Both the position numbers and the translations under genes were made by a program. DNA of 64,000 nucleotides from an uncultured Archangium sp. (lineage in GTDB: Bacteria; Myxococcota; Myxococcia; Myxococcales; Myxococcaceae). The notes below the pieces were generated by a model. It ran no database searches. It had not been told where the DNA came from and saw only the letters and a program-made list of their open reading frames with translations. Of this stretch, positions 1 to 10,051 are shown in pieces; position 1 is the first letter of the stretch, and each line of letters begins with the position of its first letter. Where the stretch lies: the NCBI GenBank assembly GCA_903905455.1, contig CAIVGN010000134.1, positions 26,504 through 90,503 on the forward strand, written 5' to 3'.

Positions 1-1579
1 CGATCTTCGCGTTGTGCCGCGCGTCGACCGGGAACGAACCGGGGAAGACGTGGAACTGCGTGAGGTCCTTCGTCACTTCGAACTTCGCGGCCAGCGCACG
101 GATCTCCGTGAGCAATGTGTCGGCCGGCATGGTGTTGCCCGGTTCGCGCTCGAGCAGCACCACCGGCTGCTTCGCCACCCCGACCAGCGCCGAACGACGC
201 ACCCCGGCGTGCTGGTTGAGGATCTCCTCGACGGGCACGCTGAAGAACGTGCGCTCACCGGTGTCCACGCGGTGGCCCTTGCGACCACACATCCACAGCC
301 GGCCCTGTTCATCGAGGAACCCAACGTCACCCATGCGGTGCACGACCTGGTCGCCGTCCTGGATCTTCGCGGCGGCGGTCTGCAGCGGGCGCGCCCAGTA
401 CTCGCGGGTCACCACGGGCCCCTTCACGGTGATCTCTCCGATGGTGCCTGGCGCCGCGAGCAGCGCGTCCGACCACGTCGCGATGGGCTCGTCAGAGATG
501 CGGATGATGCGCACCGTCATGCCCGCGACCGGGCGCCCCACGCACACGCCCCGACCGGTGCTCGCGGCCTGGGCCGTTTCCCCGAGGACCTCGCGGCTGC
601 CGATGCTCGCGACAGGCAGCGACTCGGTGGCGCCGAAGGGGGTGAACACCTGCGCATCACCCGTCAGCAGCTTCGCCATGCGCTCCAGCACGTCCACCCG
701 CACCGGCGCGCCCGCGGAGAGCACCCGCTTGAGCGAAGGCAGCGTCACCGCATTCGCCACACCGTAGCGACCGAGGTTGTCGAGCAACGCGGGGCTGCCG
801 AACATCATGGTGCAGTGGTGGGTATTGATCGCCTCGATCAACTTCGCCGGGTCGGCCTTGGCGGGGAACTGGAAGTTCATCTCCGGCAGCACCGACGTCA
901 TGCCCAGCGCGGGGTCGAAGAGCGCGAACAACGGGAAGGTGGGGAGATCGATCTCCCCGGGCTTGATGTCGTAGGTGTCGCGGATCATCCGCACCTGCGC
1001 GTCGAAGATCTCGTGCGTGTAGACCGCGCCCTTGGGGATGCCCGTCGAGCCCGAGGTGAAGAGGATCGCCGCCGTCTCGCCCGGCTTCGGTTCGCTCATC
1101 TGGAAGGGCTCGGTGCCCCCCAGGCGCTGCAGGTCTTCGAGCGTGTGACCGCCCCAGAACCAGCGCTTGCCGATGGTGACGACGGCCTTCACCTTCCGAA
1201 ACGGTTTGCGGAACAGCAGTCGCGCGAGGTGGGCCTTCGGCACGCCGATGAACGCCTCGGGCTGCACTTCTTCGAGGCACTCGAGCAGCGCCTTGCGACC
1301 GATGCCCGGGTCGATGAGCACCATCACCGCGCCCGCCTTGAAGAGCGCGAACACCAGGGGGAAGAACTCGAGGCTCGGCGGCGCGAGCAGCACCGTGCGC
1401 ATGCCGCGGGTGATGCCGATCTGCTGCAGGCCCCGCGCGTAGGCGTCGCTCAACGCGTCGAGCTCGCCGAAGCTCATCGACTTCCACTGGCCGTTGCCCG
1501 ACGGCGCGATGATCGCCGGCCGCTTCGGGTCCAGCTTCGCCATCGCGGGGAGATGCGAGGCGATGTTGGTGCTGGTCAT
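1..1579 (-). CDS. oleC: OleC, beta-lactone synthetase (ANL superfamily), 3' end cut by window edge
   Basis: In the olefin pathway OleC uses ATP to convert the 2-alkyl-3-hydroxy acid (made by OleA and then OleD) into a cis-beta-lactone. The frame runs from an ATG at 1579 to the edge, 526 codons without a stop. ANL hallmarks are visible: the phosphate-binding motif TSGSTGIPKG at residues 175-184, FGATE at 315-319, and RHNAKI at the very end, whose Lys525 sits where the catalytic A10 lysine belongs. Only about 25-30 residues should be missing. The start overlaps the oleB stop as ATGA, so the genes are translationally coupled. A generic acyl-CoA ligase is the alternative, but placement after oleA and oleB makes OleC the best call. 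OleD is not in the window and may lie beyond the left edge. Confidence 0.9.
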   Translation of the reverse strand, partial: MTSTNIASHLPAMAKLDPKRPAIIAPSGNGQWKSMSFGELDALSDAYARGLQQIGITRGMRTVLLAPPSLEFFPLVFALFKAGAVMVLIDPGIGRKALLECLEEVQPEAFIGVPKAHLARLLFRKPFRKVKAVVTIGKRWFWGGHTLEDLQRLGGTEPFQMSEPKPGETAAILFTSGSTGIPKGAVYTHEIFDAQVRMIRDTYDIKPGEIDLPTFPLFALFDPALGMTSVLPEMNFQFPAKADPAKLIEAINTHHCTMMFGSPALLDNLGRYGVANAVTLPSLKRVLSAGAPVRVDVLERMAKLLTGDAQVFTPFGATESLPVASIGSREVLGETAQAASTGRGVCVGRPVAGMTVRIIRISDEPIATWSDALLAAPGTIGEITVKGPVVTREYWARPLQTAAAKIQDGDQVVHRMGDVGFLDEQGRLWMCGRKGHRVDTGERTFFSVPVEEILNQHAGVRRSALVGVAKQPVVLLEREPGNTMPADTLLTEIRALAAKFEVTKDLTQFHVFPGSFPVDARHNAKI

Positions 1580-2496
1580 GCGTCTTTCCCGGCGAGCGGG
1601 TGCTTCGCGAGGAAGGTGCGCATCAGGGCGATGATCTCCTCGTGCGCGTCTTCCAGCACGTAGTGACCTGCGTCCTCGAAGACGTGCACGTCCGCCTCGG
1701 GCAAGCGGCGGCGCCACTCGGCGAGGAACGCGTCGTCGAACACGAAGTCCTTGCGGCCCCAGCAGATCAACATCGGCACCTTGCGGAACTGCTCGAGCTT
1801 CTCGGACACCTCGGCGACGACCGGCCAGCTGCGATCACCGGGCGCGAGCGGAATGTCCTCCACGAAGCGCTGCACGGCGATGCGGTGCTCCCACGAGTCG
1901 TAGGGCGCGAGGTACGCCTCCTTGATGAGCGGGCTCATTCGACCGGGGCGCGTGCTGCACCACAGGTTGGCGCCGCGGGAGAACGCGTTGAAGCCGCGCA
2001 CCGGGAGCGGGAAGAACGGCGCGTAGCGCACCATGCCCACCTGCCACGGCAGCTTGCGCCCCGGGGGCAGCCCGAAGCCGGCGGTGTTGAGCACCACGAA
2101 GCGCTTCACGCGGCCCGGGTTCTTCGTGGCCCACGCCAGGCCGATCATCCCGCCCCAGTCGTGCACCACGAGCGTGATGTTGTCCTTGAGCCCGAGCGAG
2201 TTGATGAGCTTGTCGAGGTCGGCCACGCGGCGCTCGAGCACGTACTCGTAGCGATCGTCACCCGGCTTGTCCGACAGCCCGCAGCCCACGTGATCGGGGA
2301 CGATCACCCGGTACTCCGAGGAGAACGCGGTGACGAGGTTGCGCCAGTAGAAGCTCCACGTCGGGTTGCCGTGGACCATCACCATCGGCTCGCCCTTGCC
2401 CTCGTCCAGGTAGTGCAGGCGCACGCCCTGCCCCACGTCGAGGAAGTGGCCCTGCCAGGGGTACAGCGACTTGTACGGCGTCACGTCGAAGGTCAT
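1576..2496 (-). CDS. oleB: OleB, alpha/beta-hydrolase beta-lactone decarboxylase
   Basis: The protein has 306 residues with the fold and motifs of haloalkane dehalogenases: HGNPTWSFYWRN near residues 42-53, nucleophile Asp113 in VVHDWGG, and the catalytic-base region AGHYVLED with His278. OleB proteins belong to this superfamily and decarboxylate the OleC beta-lactone to the cis-olefin. The ATG at 2496 lies 8 nt after the oleA stop and is preceded by a GAGGGA ribosome site. The 3' end overlaps oleC by 4 nt. Sequence alone would also allow a true dehalogenase; position between oleA and oleC decides the call. Confidence 0.9.
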   Translation of the reverse strand: MTFDVTPYKSLYPWQGHFLDVGQGVRLHYLDEGKGEPMVMVHGNPTWSFYWRNLVTAFSSEYRVIVPDHVGCGLSDKPGDDRYEYVLERRVADLDKLINSLGLKDNITLVVHDWGGMIGLAWATKNPGRVKRFVVLNTAGFGLPPGRKLPWQVGMVRYAPFFPLPVRGFNAFSRGANLWCSTRPGRMSPLIKEAYLAPYDSWEHRIAVQRFVEDIPLAPGDRSWPVVAEVSEKLEQFRKVPMLICWGRKDFVFDDAFLAEWRRRLPEADVHVFEDAGHYVLEDAHEEIIALMRTFLAKHPLAGKDA

Positions 2497-2504
2497 CACG
2501 TCCC

Positions 2505-3545
2505 TCACCAATGAAGTCCGAGCATGAGGCAGTTGAGTCCGCTCCCGATACCGAGGAAGCCGACCCGTTGCCCTGCCTGGAGAAAGCCTGACTCTGCTGC
2601 GTACGCCGCGGTGATCGGTACCGACACCGTGCCCATGTTCCCGAGCGTCTCGAAGGTCGAATGATCTCGCGTGGGCTCGATGCCCAGCGTCGAGAGCACC
2701 TCGCGGCGATGCCCTGCGCCCACCTGGTGCGCGATGACGCGATCGACGTCCTCGCTGCGCCAGCCGCTGTTGCTCAAGAAGCGGTCCCACGTGTTGCGAC
2801 CCAGCGCCACGCCGTGCTCGAGCACCCCGGAGGCGTCGGTATCCATGATGTTCGGGGTCTCGCCGAGCAGCCCATTCGTCGGGCCCCAGCGACAGAGCCG
2901 GTGGTGCTGCGGGGCGGACAGCGCGGCGCCGGACACGAGGCGGTGCTCGGTGCCCGAATAGTCGGCAGCGGTCAGCAACACGGCCGCGGCGCCCGAGCCT
3001 CCGGTCATCGTCGCCAGCCCCAGCCGGTACCGCTCGAGCGTCGGCTCGCCGTTGAGGCGATCGATGCTGCGATCGACGATCTCCCGCGAACTCTCGGCCG
3101 AGACCACCAGGCCCGCGCGCATCTGGCCCAGCTCGATGCGGTTCGCGACCTCCACCATCGCGTTCAACATGCCGAGGCACGCGTTGCTGATGTCGAAGAT
3201 CAGCGCGTCGGGACCCGTGCCCAACTCGGCGGCGACGGCACACGCGGTGGCGGGCTCGAGATCATCCCGGCACACGCCGGCGTAGACCACCGCACCGAGT
3301 TCGTCCGCGGGGACGCCGCTCGCCGCGAGCGCCTTGCGGCCCGCCTGCGCCGCGGCCTGAGACATGCGCGTGCCCTTCGGCCACCGACGCCGCTCGCGAA
3401 TGCCCGTGAGCGACTCGAGCTGCCCGGGCGCGAGGTGGAGCGTGCGGTACATCGGCTCCAGCCGCGCCTCGAGTTCAGCCGAGGTGACGACTTCGTCCGG
3501 CACCACCGCGGCGATCGCCTCGACGTGCACGTTCTTCCAACGCAT
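2505..3545 (-). CDS. oleA: OleA, thiolase-fold acyl-CoA head-to-head condensing enzyme
   Basis: OleA joins two activated fatty acyl chains by non-decarboxylative Claisen condensation to a 2-alkyl-3-keto acid, the first step of long-chain olefin synthesis. The 346-residue protein has a thiolase-fold triad: Cys123 (SNACLGM), His273 (IAHQVGAGH) and Asn303 (LGNMG). His-Asn spacing of 30 is as in characterised OleA. Glu97 in DDLEPATAC sits where OleA carries its family-specific glutamate (from memory). The ATG at 3545 follows GGGAGGAC, a strong ribosome site inside the end of the upstream synthase gene, and overlaps its stop by 1 nt (TGATG). That placement suggests the synthase product is delivered to OleA. 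Confidence 0.92.
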   Translation of the reverse strand: MRWKNVHVEAIAAVVPDEVVTSAELEARLEPMYRTLHLAPGQLESLTGIRERRRWPKGTRMSQAAAQAGRKALAASGVPADELGAVVYAGVCRDDLEPATACAVAAELGTGPDALIFDISNACLGMLNAMVEVANRIELGQMRAGLVVSAESSREIVDRSIDRLNGEPTLERYRLGLATMTGGSGAAAVLLTAADYSGTEHRLVSGAALSAPQHHRLCRWGPTNGLLGETPNIMDTDASGVLEHGVALGRNTWDRFLSNSGWRSEDVDRVIAHQVGAGHRREVLSTLGIEPTRDHSTFETLGNMGTVSVPITAAYAAESGFLQAGQRVGFLGIGSGLNCLMLGLHW

Positions 3546-6500
3546 CAGGCGTCCTCCCGGACCAACCGCAGCGGGAAGTCCTTCATCGCGTAGATGATCT
3601 TCCCGTCCACCAGGAGCTGCCCCTCGGCGACGATCAACGGCTCGGGGCCATCGACCACCCGCGTGATGTTCGCCTGCACCAGCACCGTCGCGTTGGTGGG
3701 GATCACCTGGCCTCGGTACTGCCACGTGTGCGGCGCGCCCACCGCGAGCGACTGGAAGCGGTGCGTGTGCTGGAGAGCCGGGAACCGCTCGCGCGCCCAC
3801 ACCCCGAGCAACTGGACCATCGCCTCGAGCCCCAGCGAGCCCGGCATCACCGGGTCCTGGAAGAAGTGCGCCTGGAAGAACCACTCCTTTGTGTCCACCT
3901 GCTTGCTACCGCTGACGAAGCCGAGGCCCTGCGAGCCACCGTCCATCGAAAGCGACTCGACGTGGTCGACCATCGCGAAGGCCTTCGCTGGCGCCATGAG
4001 CCCGCGCGAGAGGAAAGGAGTCACCTCGTCCGGCGTGAACGGCGCGTCGAGGGGCAACGCGAAGGCCCGCGCGTTGGGCGGCGTGAAGGCCGCGGCGCCA
4101 CGGATGCCCACCTGCTGCTCGAGCGCTGCCTTGGGGAAGAAGCCGAACCCCGTGGAGCCCGTGTAGATGGGCTCACCCTCCGCGAGCACCTCGAAGTCGA
4201 ACGACTCGAGGATCATGCCGCCCGCCTTCGACACCTTCGTCATGCGCGACTTGAGGGTCAGCGTGCCGATGTCGGGGTGCACCTCGCGGTGAATGGTCGC
4301 GGTGCCGTCGAGGTTGCGGAACTTGAGATCGTCGCTGCTCTCGAGCGCCGAGCCCGCGTACGCCGCGAGGAAACCGCAAGGTTGCAGGGCGGCCTCGAGC
4401 AACACCGCGAAGGGCATGGTGCGCTGCCGGTTCGCCGCGAAGTACCAGGCGTCCGGAGGCACGTCGTACTCGCAGGTGATCCACCCGCCGGCCTTGAGCT
4501 CGAACGGCTTCGGCTCGCAGTGCAGCACGCGATCCATGAAGAGGTACGGCGGCCGCGGCAAGCGCGCGAGCTTCCGCTCGGCGTCGAACATCGTGTAGCG
4601 ATCCCCGAAGCACTTCGAGGGAGCGCCTTCGCAGTACTCGAGGATCTGCTCGCGGGTGAAGCGCACCGAGGGCACCGCGGGCCGGGCACTGAAGAGCCGG
4701 TCGAGGCGCTCCTTCGTCAGGCCGCGAATGCGCACCGACATGCCTTCCATCTGCACCACGTGCTTGCCGTCGGCGTACATCGAGGCCGTGGCGACGACGA
4801 AGGGCTCCGGGTCGTAGCCGATCTCATCGATCTCCACGCGGTACTGGACCTTCTTCGTGGAGGGCAGCACCTGGCCGCGGCACTTGAGCTGGCTGGCCAC
4901 GCCTTCGATCGGCGCGTAGTGCAGATCGACGTCGCTCGCGTCATCGACCCAGCCCTGCCGCAGCAAGAGCACGCGAAGGGTGTGCAGGCAGCACTCGTAC
5001 ATCAGGGTCCCCGGCATCACCGGGTCTTCCTTGAAGTGCGAGGTCAGGTACCAGGCGTCCGGGGTGACGTCGTGCTCGCCGATGACCAGGCCATGGCGTG
5101 CGACGCCGCCAGCGGTGTCCAGCTCGAGGATGCGATCCACCAACCGCATGCGTCCATCGGGCAGCCGCAGCGCAGGCGCGAGCGTGGAGATCGGGAAGTC
5201 GATGCCGAAGGCCGCGCGCACATCGCCCGTCCGCAGCGCGTCGACCTGGGCCTCGTTGAGCGTCGCCGTGCCTGAGGGGAGCAGCGGCGTGAAGGGGTGC
5301 GTCATCGCCCTCGGCGTGCGCGCCTTCGGCCGGCCTTCGAGCACGATGCCCTTGCCGGCCTCGAGCTGCTCACTGCTGAAGAAGCCCGCGCACCCATCGA
5401 ACATGGTGATGAACGGCTGCCCGTCGATCGTGCCGTCGAAGCGGAAGAAGAACAGCCACGTGTCGCCCTGCTTGATGAAGCGATCGATGCGGATGTCGTA
5501 ACGGATGACCTCGCCCACGCGTGGGAGATCGCGGTGGAACTCGATCTTCGCGTCGAGCAGCCGGTAGACCCGCTGGCCCTTGGTCTGGAGATCGATGCCC
5601 AGGTACGCCGAGAGGAAGAGATCGGCCTGCCCTGCTTCCACGCTGATGCACACCGGGACGCGACCGCCATCGAGGTACCAGGCCCCCGCGTGCACGTCGT
5701 GCTCGGTGATCACCCGGCCAGAGGTCAGGCTGCCCATCTCGCCTTCGACCTCGACGATGCGATCCACCAACATCAACGGCTCGTCGGGGAGCCGCACGCG
5801 CGTCGGGTAGGTGTCCACCTCGGCGAACATCGGCCCGAGCATCTTCGGCAGCGAGCCGATGGCGAACTCGAGGCACATCGCGCGATCGAAGCGGGCCTTC
5901 GGGGCGGCGGCCACTCGCGTCACCACCGGCGCCGGGGCCGCGGGACGGTGCCCCTGCAGCAGCGCGTGTTGCGCCTGGAGGATCTGGGTCTGCAGCTGCG
6001 CGGACTGCGCGGACATCTGCAGGAAGACTTCGTGGGCTTCGGACGTCGCGCGCATCGAGGCGGTGAGGGCCGCGAACCTGTCCGGTGAGGCTGAGATCGT
6101 CATGGGCGGCGGCGGGGGAATTCCCCTCTCCGTGACCCTCACCGCCGGCGGGGGCGAGGGAATGAGTGATGCGCTTCCGAGCTGGAGGGTGACGTTTCGA
6201 ACCGCCGGGGCCTTCGGGAAGGTCACCCCCGCGGCCGGGGCATAGAGCGCGTCCAGGGACACCGGCGCACCCGCTTCGGCGACGCGGGCCATGCACTGCA
6301 GCAGCGTGAGGTAGCCGTCTTGCCCGCGCTGGCAGGCCGAGACCGCGAGATGCGGACGCCCCTCGAGAATGCGCCCGATCATCCGCGTGCACGAAGCCTG
6401 GGGGCCGGCTTCAACGAAAATGCGAACCCCGTCGGCCCACGCGCGCTCGATGACCTTCGTGTAGTCGAACCCGTGCAGCGCATCGTCCGTCACCGAGTCG

Positions 6501-9500
6501 GCGGCCACGTCGGTCGTCACCTCGTAGGGGCGGGCCCAGGCGGCGCTGTAGAACCGCACACCCGCGGGCGGGGTCGCCGCAAGCACGTGCAGCGCCCGGT
6601 ACTCGGCCTTCACCGCTTCGACGATGGGCAGGTGCACCGCGGGCACGCCTTCGAGGAACACCGCCTCGCCGCCGAGCTTGGCAATCGTCGCGCGCACGTC
6701 TTCGCGGTTGCCGCCCACCACGCACTCGCGGGGCGCGTTGACGATCAGCAGCGCCGCCGTCCCTTCGAGCGCCGCGCGCACTTCCGCCTGGGGCCGCATC
6801 ACCAGCGCGACCGTCCACTGGGCGTCAGCCCCCCAGGCATCCTTCACCACCGTGCACGGCCCGCCGAGCTGTGTGCGGAAGAGCGGTGACTCCAGCGTGC
6901 GGCGGAACATCACGTCGCGATCGCGCCAGGCCCGCGAAGAGAAGAGGCCGGCCGATTCACCCAGCGAGTAGCCGATGAAGGCCTTGGGCACGAGGCCCAG
7001 CAGCGCGAGCCCTTCGGCCACCGACAGCCCGTGCGTCACGTGGCGCACGATGATGTCGGACAGCCCATCCTTCGTGGGCGGCGCGAGGTGCATCGCCAGG
7101 GACTGCGAGTCGCGGTCGAGCCGCGCGAGGGTCTCCGGCAGCGCGAGGTGCAGCGCGCGACCCATGCCGTCGAAGTGCGTGCCCGAGCCGGGGAAGACGA
7201 AGGCCACGTCGCCCGCGAGGCGCATCGGCGCGGGCTTCTCGAACTCGAGCTGGCGGAGCAACTCGTCGACCGAGGTCGCCACCATGGCCCAGGTCGCGAC
7301 CGTGCTCGGGTGGCTGCGATGCCAACGCGCCGCGAGGCGATCGATGGACTCCCCGCGGAGGGACTCGACGAGCGTCCGCAGCGCCGCGCGATCGGCCGGC
7401 GAAGCGAGGAGGAAGAGACCCGCGCTGCGATGACCCGCTTGCGCCGAGGTGACCGCGCGACCTTCGGGCGCCTGCTCGAGCACCACGTGCACGGCCGAGC
7501 CATCGAGCCCCAGCGACGTCACGCCCGCGCGTCGAGGACCCTCGGATCGATTGCGCGCCCACGGTCGAGCCGCGGCGCCGTTCAACGACGGCAGCACCTC
7601 GTGGTGCAGGCTCAGCGTCGCCTTGACGAGCGAGGTCAGGCCAGAGGCCGCGCCCAGCGTTCCGGCCATCGCCGCCATCGAACCAAACACCGCGTCGGGG
7701 CCCGCGATCGAACGCATCGTGGCCAACTCCCGCGCGTCTTCCTGCGCTGCGCCCGTGGCGTGCGCCTCGAAGAGCCGCGCCGAAGTCGCGAGGACACCCG
7801 AGTCCGTCCACGCCCGGGACACCGCCTGCTCGAGCCGCGTCGCACCCGACGCCGCGCCGACGCCGCGCACCACCGCGTAGATCCGGTCTCCGTCGCGGAC
7901 CGCGTCGTCGAGCCGCTTGAGCACCACCGCCGAAGCACCCTCGCCCGGCACCGCGCCCGGCGACTTCGGCTCGAAGGCCCGCGGCGCGCCGTTGCGCGAG
8001 AACCGCGAGAGGCCATCGGCCGCGAAGACCCTCCGCACGTCGCCTGCGAGATCGACCGCGCCCACCACCATGCGATCGACTTCGTGCCGCTGCAGCAGTC
8101 GCGTCGCGATCTCCAGCGCCCGGAGACCGCCGGCCTCTTCCGCCTGCACGCCGAAGCTGGGCCCGCCCAGCGAGAGCTCGCGCGCCAGCCGGCTGGCGAC
8201 GATGCCACCGAGCGCCCCGAGGGTTCGCTGCGCGTCCAGGGGCGCAGACACCGAATCACACAGCCGCTGCAGCGCCGCTTCGTCGAGCTCGAGGCCCCAG
8301 CGGCGCGCGCGCTCACGCATCACCCAGCGCAGCTGGAACGACGTGGTCTCCAGGTCGAGCCCGAGGCCGACGATCGCCCCGGTGCGCGCGTGTGGACCGG
8401 CGCCCAGGCCGCCGGCGTCTTCCACGGCGGCGCTCGCGACCTGCAACATCAACAACTGCTGCGGCAACACCGAGGGAATCTCCAGCGGCGGCAGCTTGAA
8501 GCGCCCCACGGGGATCTCCAAGGACTCGATCCACCCGCCGAGCGACACCTCGGCGACGTCACCAATCGTCCCCTCGAGCCCACGCCAACGGCCCGCGGGG
8601 CGCGTCGACAGGCCGCCTTCACCGCGCAGCATCGCCTGGCAGAACGCATCCACGGTCGAGAGCGAGCCCACGTGCAGGCCGAGCCCAACGATGGCCACCG
8701 CCTCATTGGGCGCTGAGACCTCGACGCGCAAACCGGGGCCCACGTACTCCTCGAGCAACACGTGCGCGTTGATGCCGCCAAAGCCAAATCCGGACACGGC
8801 CGCGCGGCGGGGCTCGCCGGCCTTCGTCGCCCACGCCTTCGGGCGCTCGAGCACGTCGAAGGGCCCGGTGCGCAGCGACGGCGTCAGCGTGGCCGAGGTG
8901 ACGTTCGCGCTCGGAGGCAACTGCTGGTGCGCCATCGCCTGCAGCACCTTGCCCAGGCCGGCCATGCCCGCGGCCGTGAGCAGGTGGCCCACGTTGCTCT
9001 TCACCGAGCCGATGACGCAGCGCTCGCTCGAGTCGCCCCACATCGTTGCCAGGGTCTTCAGCTCGACCTGGTCTCCGCGCGGGGTGCCGGTGCCGTGGCA
9101 CTCGACCAACTGCACCGCCCCGGGCTGCCACTCGGCCTGGGCGTAGGCCGCGCGCATCGCCCGCAACTGCCCTTCGGATTCCGGCGACAACAGGCTGCCA
9201 CCGACGTCGTTGGAGACGCCGACGCCGCGGATCACCCCGAGGATGCGGTCTCCGTCCCGCGCTGCGTCGTCGAGGCGCTTGAGCACGACCATGCCCGCGC
9301 CTTCACCGACCACCAACCCGTCAGCATGCACCCCGAACGGCGCGCAGATGCCGCTGGGCGAGAGCGCCTGCAACTGGGTGAAGCCGACCTGCGTGTAGAG
9401 CGACTGCGGCAGTGACACGCCACCGGCCAACACCGCGTCGAGACGACCGGCCTCGAGCTCGATGCAGCCCAGGTGCAGCGCATACAGCGACGAGGCACAG

Positions 9501-10051
9501 GCCGCGTCGAGCGTGTAGCTGCCACCTCCCAACCCCAGCACCTGCGCGAGGAGCCCAACCGGCAACGCGCTCGGGAACGCGTCCATCGGCTCGACATGCG
9601 GCACCGCCGGCTTCCCGAGGAGCTCGGCTTCGAGCGCCCCGAGGACGAGCTGTTCAGAGAGGGCCGAAGCGCCGTCGGTGGGCAACGCGATGTTGGCGAC
9701 GATCGCCGCCGTGCGCGCGCGGTTCACCTTCACCTGACCCAGCGCCTCGACGCCGACCTGCAACGTCAACTTCGCCAGCGCGCTGAGTCGACCGACGAGG
9801 TTCGGCGGGAGCACCACCTCGCCCAGCTCCAACTCGAAGGGCTCGAGCACGCACGCGATGCGCGACTTCGCGGTGTCGGGCGTGCCCTTCGCCGAGATGA
9901 CGTCGGCCGCGGGCGCCGGCCACCGCGAGGCAGGCACCTCGCGCGCCGCGGAGCGTCCCTCGGACACGAGCGTCCACAGCGCCTCGACCGAGGCGGCACC
10001 GGGGAAACGCCCCGCCATGCCCACGATGGCAATCGCGCGACGAGCCGTCAT
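3545..10051 (-). CDS. pfaC: PUFA synthase subunit, PfaC/Pfa3-like: KS-CLF-AT-(psi-DH-DH)x2
   Basis: This 2168-residue iterative synthase subunit has the following order. A ketosynthase (about 8-440) has Cys185 in DAACASSL plus the expected HGTGT and GHL histidines. A chain-length-factor domain (about 449-890) has EE replacing the active Cys region (VQAEEAGG for VDAACASS). An acyltransferase (about 945-1250) has Ser1029 in GYSLGESAG. A proline-rich linker with a short helix follows, then four hotdog (FabA-like) units. Units 2 and 4 keep the dehydratase pair: His1672/Glu1686 and His2062/Glu2076, both in H-x4-PVMPG contexts. Units 1 and 3 lack the His and look like pseudo-DH domains, as in characterised PfaC. 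Myxobacterial Pfa3 usually ends in a lysophosphatidate acyltransferase domain; here the protein stops after hotdog 4. The ATG at 10051 overlaps the upstream stop as ATGA. Confidence 0.9.
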   Translation of the reverse strand: MTARRAIAIVGMAGRFPGAASVEALWTLVSEGRSAAREVPASRWPAPAADVISAKGTPDTAKSRIACVLEPFELELGEVVLPPNLVGRLSALAKLTLQVGVEALGQVKVNRARTAAIVANIALPTDGASALSEQLVLGALEAELLGKPAVPHVEPMDAFPSALPVGLLAQVLGLGGGSYTLDAACASSLYALHLGCIELEAGRLDAVLAGGVSLPQSLYTQVGFTQLQALSPSGICAPFGVHADGLVVGEGAGMVVLKRLDDAARDGDRILGVIRGVGVSNDVGGSLLSPESEGQLRAMRAAYAQAEWQPGAVQLVECHGTGTPRGDQVELKTLATMWGDSSERCVIGSVKSNVGHLLTAAGMAGLGKVLQAMAHQQLPPSANVTSATLTPSLRTGPFDVLERPKAWATKAGEPRRAAVSGFGFGGINAHVLLEEYVGPGLRVEVSAPNEAVAIVGLGLHVGSLSTVDAFCQAMLRGEGGLSTRPAGRWRGLEGTIGDVAEVSLGGWIESLEIPVGRFKLPPLEIPSVLPQQLLMLQVASAAVEDAGGLGAGPHARTGAIVGLGLDLETTSFQLRWVMRERARRWGLELDEAALQRLCDSVSAPLDAQRTLGALGGIVASRLARELSLGGPSFGVQAEEAGGLRALEIATRLLQRHEVDRMVVGAVDLAGDVRRVFAADGLSRFSRNGAPRAFEPKSPGAVPGEGASAVVLKRLDDAVRDGDRIYAVVRGVGAASGATRLEQAVSRAWTDSGVLATSARLFEAHATGAAQEDARELATMRSIAGPDAVFGSMAAMAGTLGAASGLTSLVKATLSLHHEVLPSLNGAAARPWARNRSEGPRRAGVTSLGLDGSAVHVVLEQAPEGRAVTSAQAGHRSAGLFLLASPADRAALRTLVESLRGESIDRLAARWHRSHPSTVATWAMVATSVDELLRQLEFEKPAPMRLAGDVAFVFPGSGTHFDGMGRALHLALPETLARLDRDSQSLAMHLAPPTKDGLSDIIVRHVTHGLSVAEGLALLGLVPKAFIGYSLGESAGLFSSRAWRDRDVMFRRTLESPLFRTQLGGPCTVVKDAWGADAQWTVALVMRPQAEVRAALEGTAALLIVNAPRECVVGGNREDVRATIAKLGGEAVFLEGVPAVHLPIVEAVKAEYRALHVLAATPPAGVRFYSAAWARPYEVTTDVAADSVTDDALHGFDYTKVIERAWADGVRIFVEAGPQASCTRMIGRILEGRPHLAVSACQRGQDGYLTLLQCMARVAEAGAPVSLDALYAPAAGVTFPKAPAVRNVTLQLGSASLIPSPPPAVRVTERGIPPPPPMTISASPDRFAALTASMRATSEAHEVFLQMSAQSAQLQTQILQAQHALLQGHRPAAPAPVVTRVAAAPKARFDRAMCLEFAIGSLPKMLGPMFAEVDTYPTRVRLPDEPLMLVDRIVEVEGEMGSLTSGRVITEHDVHAGAWYLDGGRVPVCISVEAGQADLFLSAYLGIDLQTKGQRVYRLLDAKIEFHRDLPRVGEVIRYDIRIDRFIKQGDTWLFFFRFDGTIDGQPFITMFDGCAGFFSSEQLEAGKGIVLEGRPKARTPRAMTHPFTPLLPSGTATLNEAQVDALRTGDVRAAFGIDFPISTLAPALRLPDGRMRLVDRILELDTAGGVARHGLVIGEHDVTPDAWYLTSHFKEDPVMPGTLMYECCLHTLRVLLLRQGWVDDASDVDLHYAPIEGVASQLKCRGQVLPSTKKVQYRVEIDEIGYDPEPFVVATASMYADGKHVVQMEGMSVRIRGLTKERLDRLFSARPAVPSVRFTREQILEYCEGAPSKCFGDRYTMFDAERKLARLPRPPYLFMDRVLHCEPKPFELKAGGWITCEYDVPPDAWYFAANRQRTMPFAVLLEAALQPCGFLAAYAGSALESSDDLKFRNLDGTATIHREVHPDIGTLTLKSRMTKVSKAGGMILESFDFEVLAEGEPIYTGSTGFGFFPKAALEQQVGIRGAAAFTPPNARAFALPLDAPFTPDEVTPFLSRGLMAPAKAFAMVDHVESLSMDGGSQGLGFVSGSKQVDTKEWFFQAHFFQDPVMPGSLGLEAMVQLLGVWARERFPALQHTHRFQSLAVGAPHTWQYRGQVIPTNATVLVQANITRVVDGPEPLIVAEGQLLVDGKIIYAMKDFPLRLVREDA

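Noticed and set aside
1576..2496. Haloalkane dehalogenase as function of the alpha/beta hydrolase
   Set aside because: OleB belongs to that superfamily and the gene is coupled to oleA and oleC, so beta-lactone decarboxylation is far more likely.
2505..3884. Longer OleA frame starting at 3884
   Set aside because: The added residues overlap the 3' end of the pfaC coding sequence and do not resemble OleA; the ATG at 3545 has a strong ribosome site.
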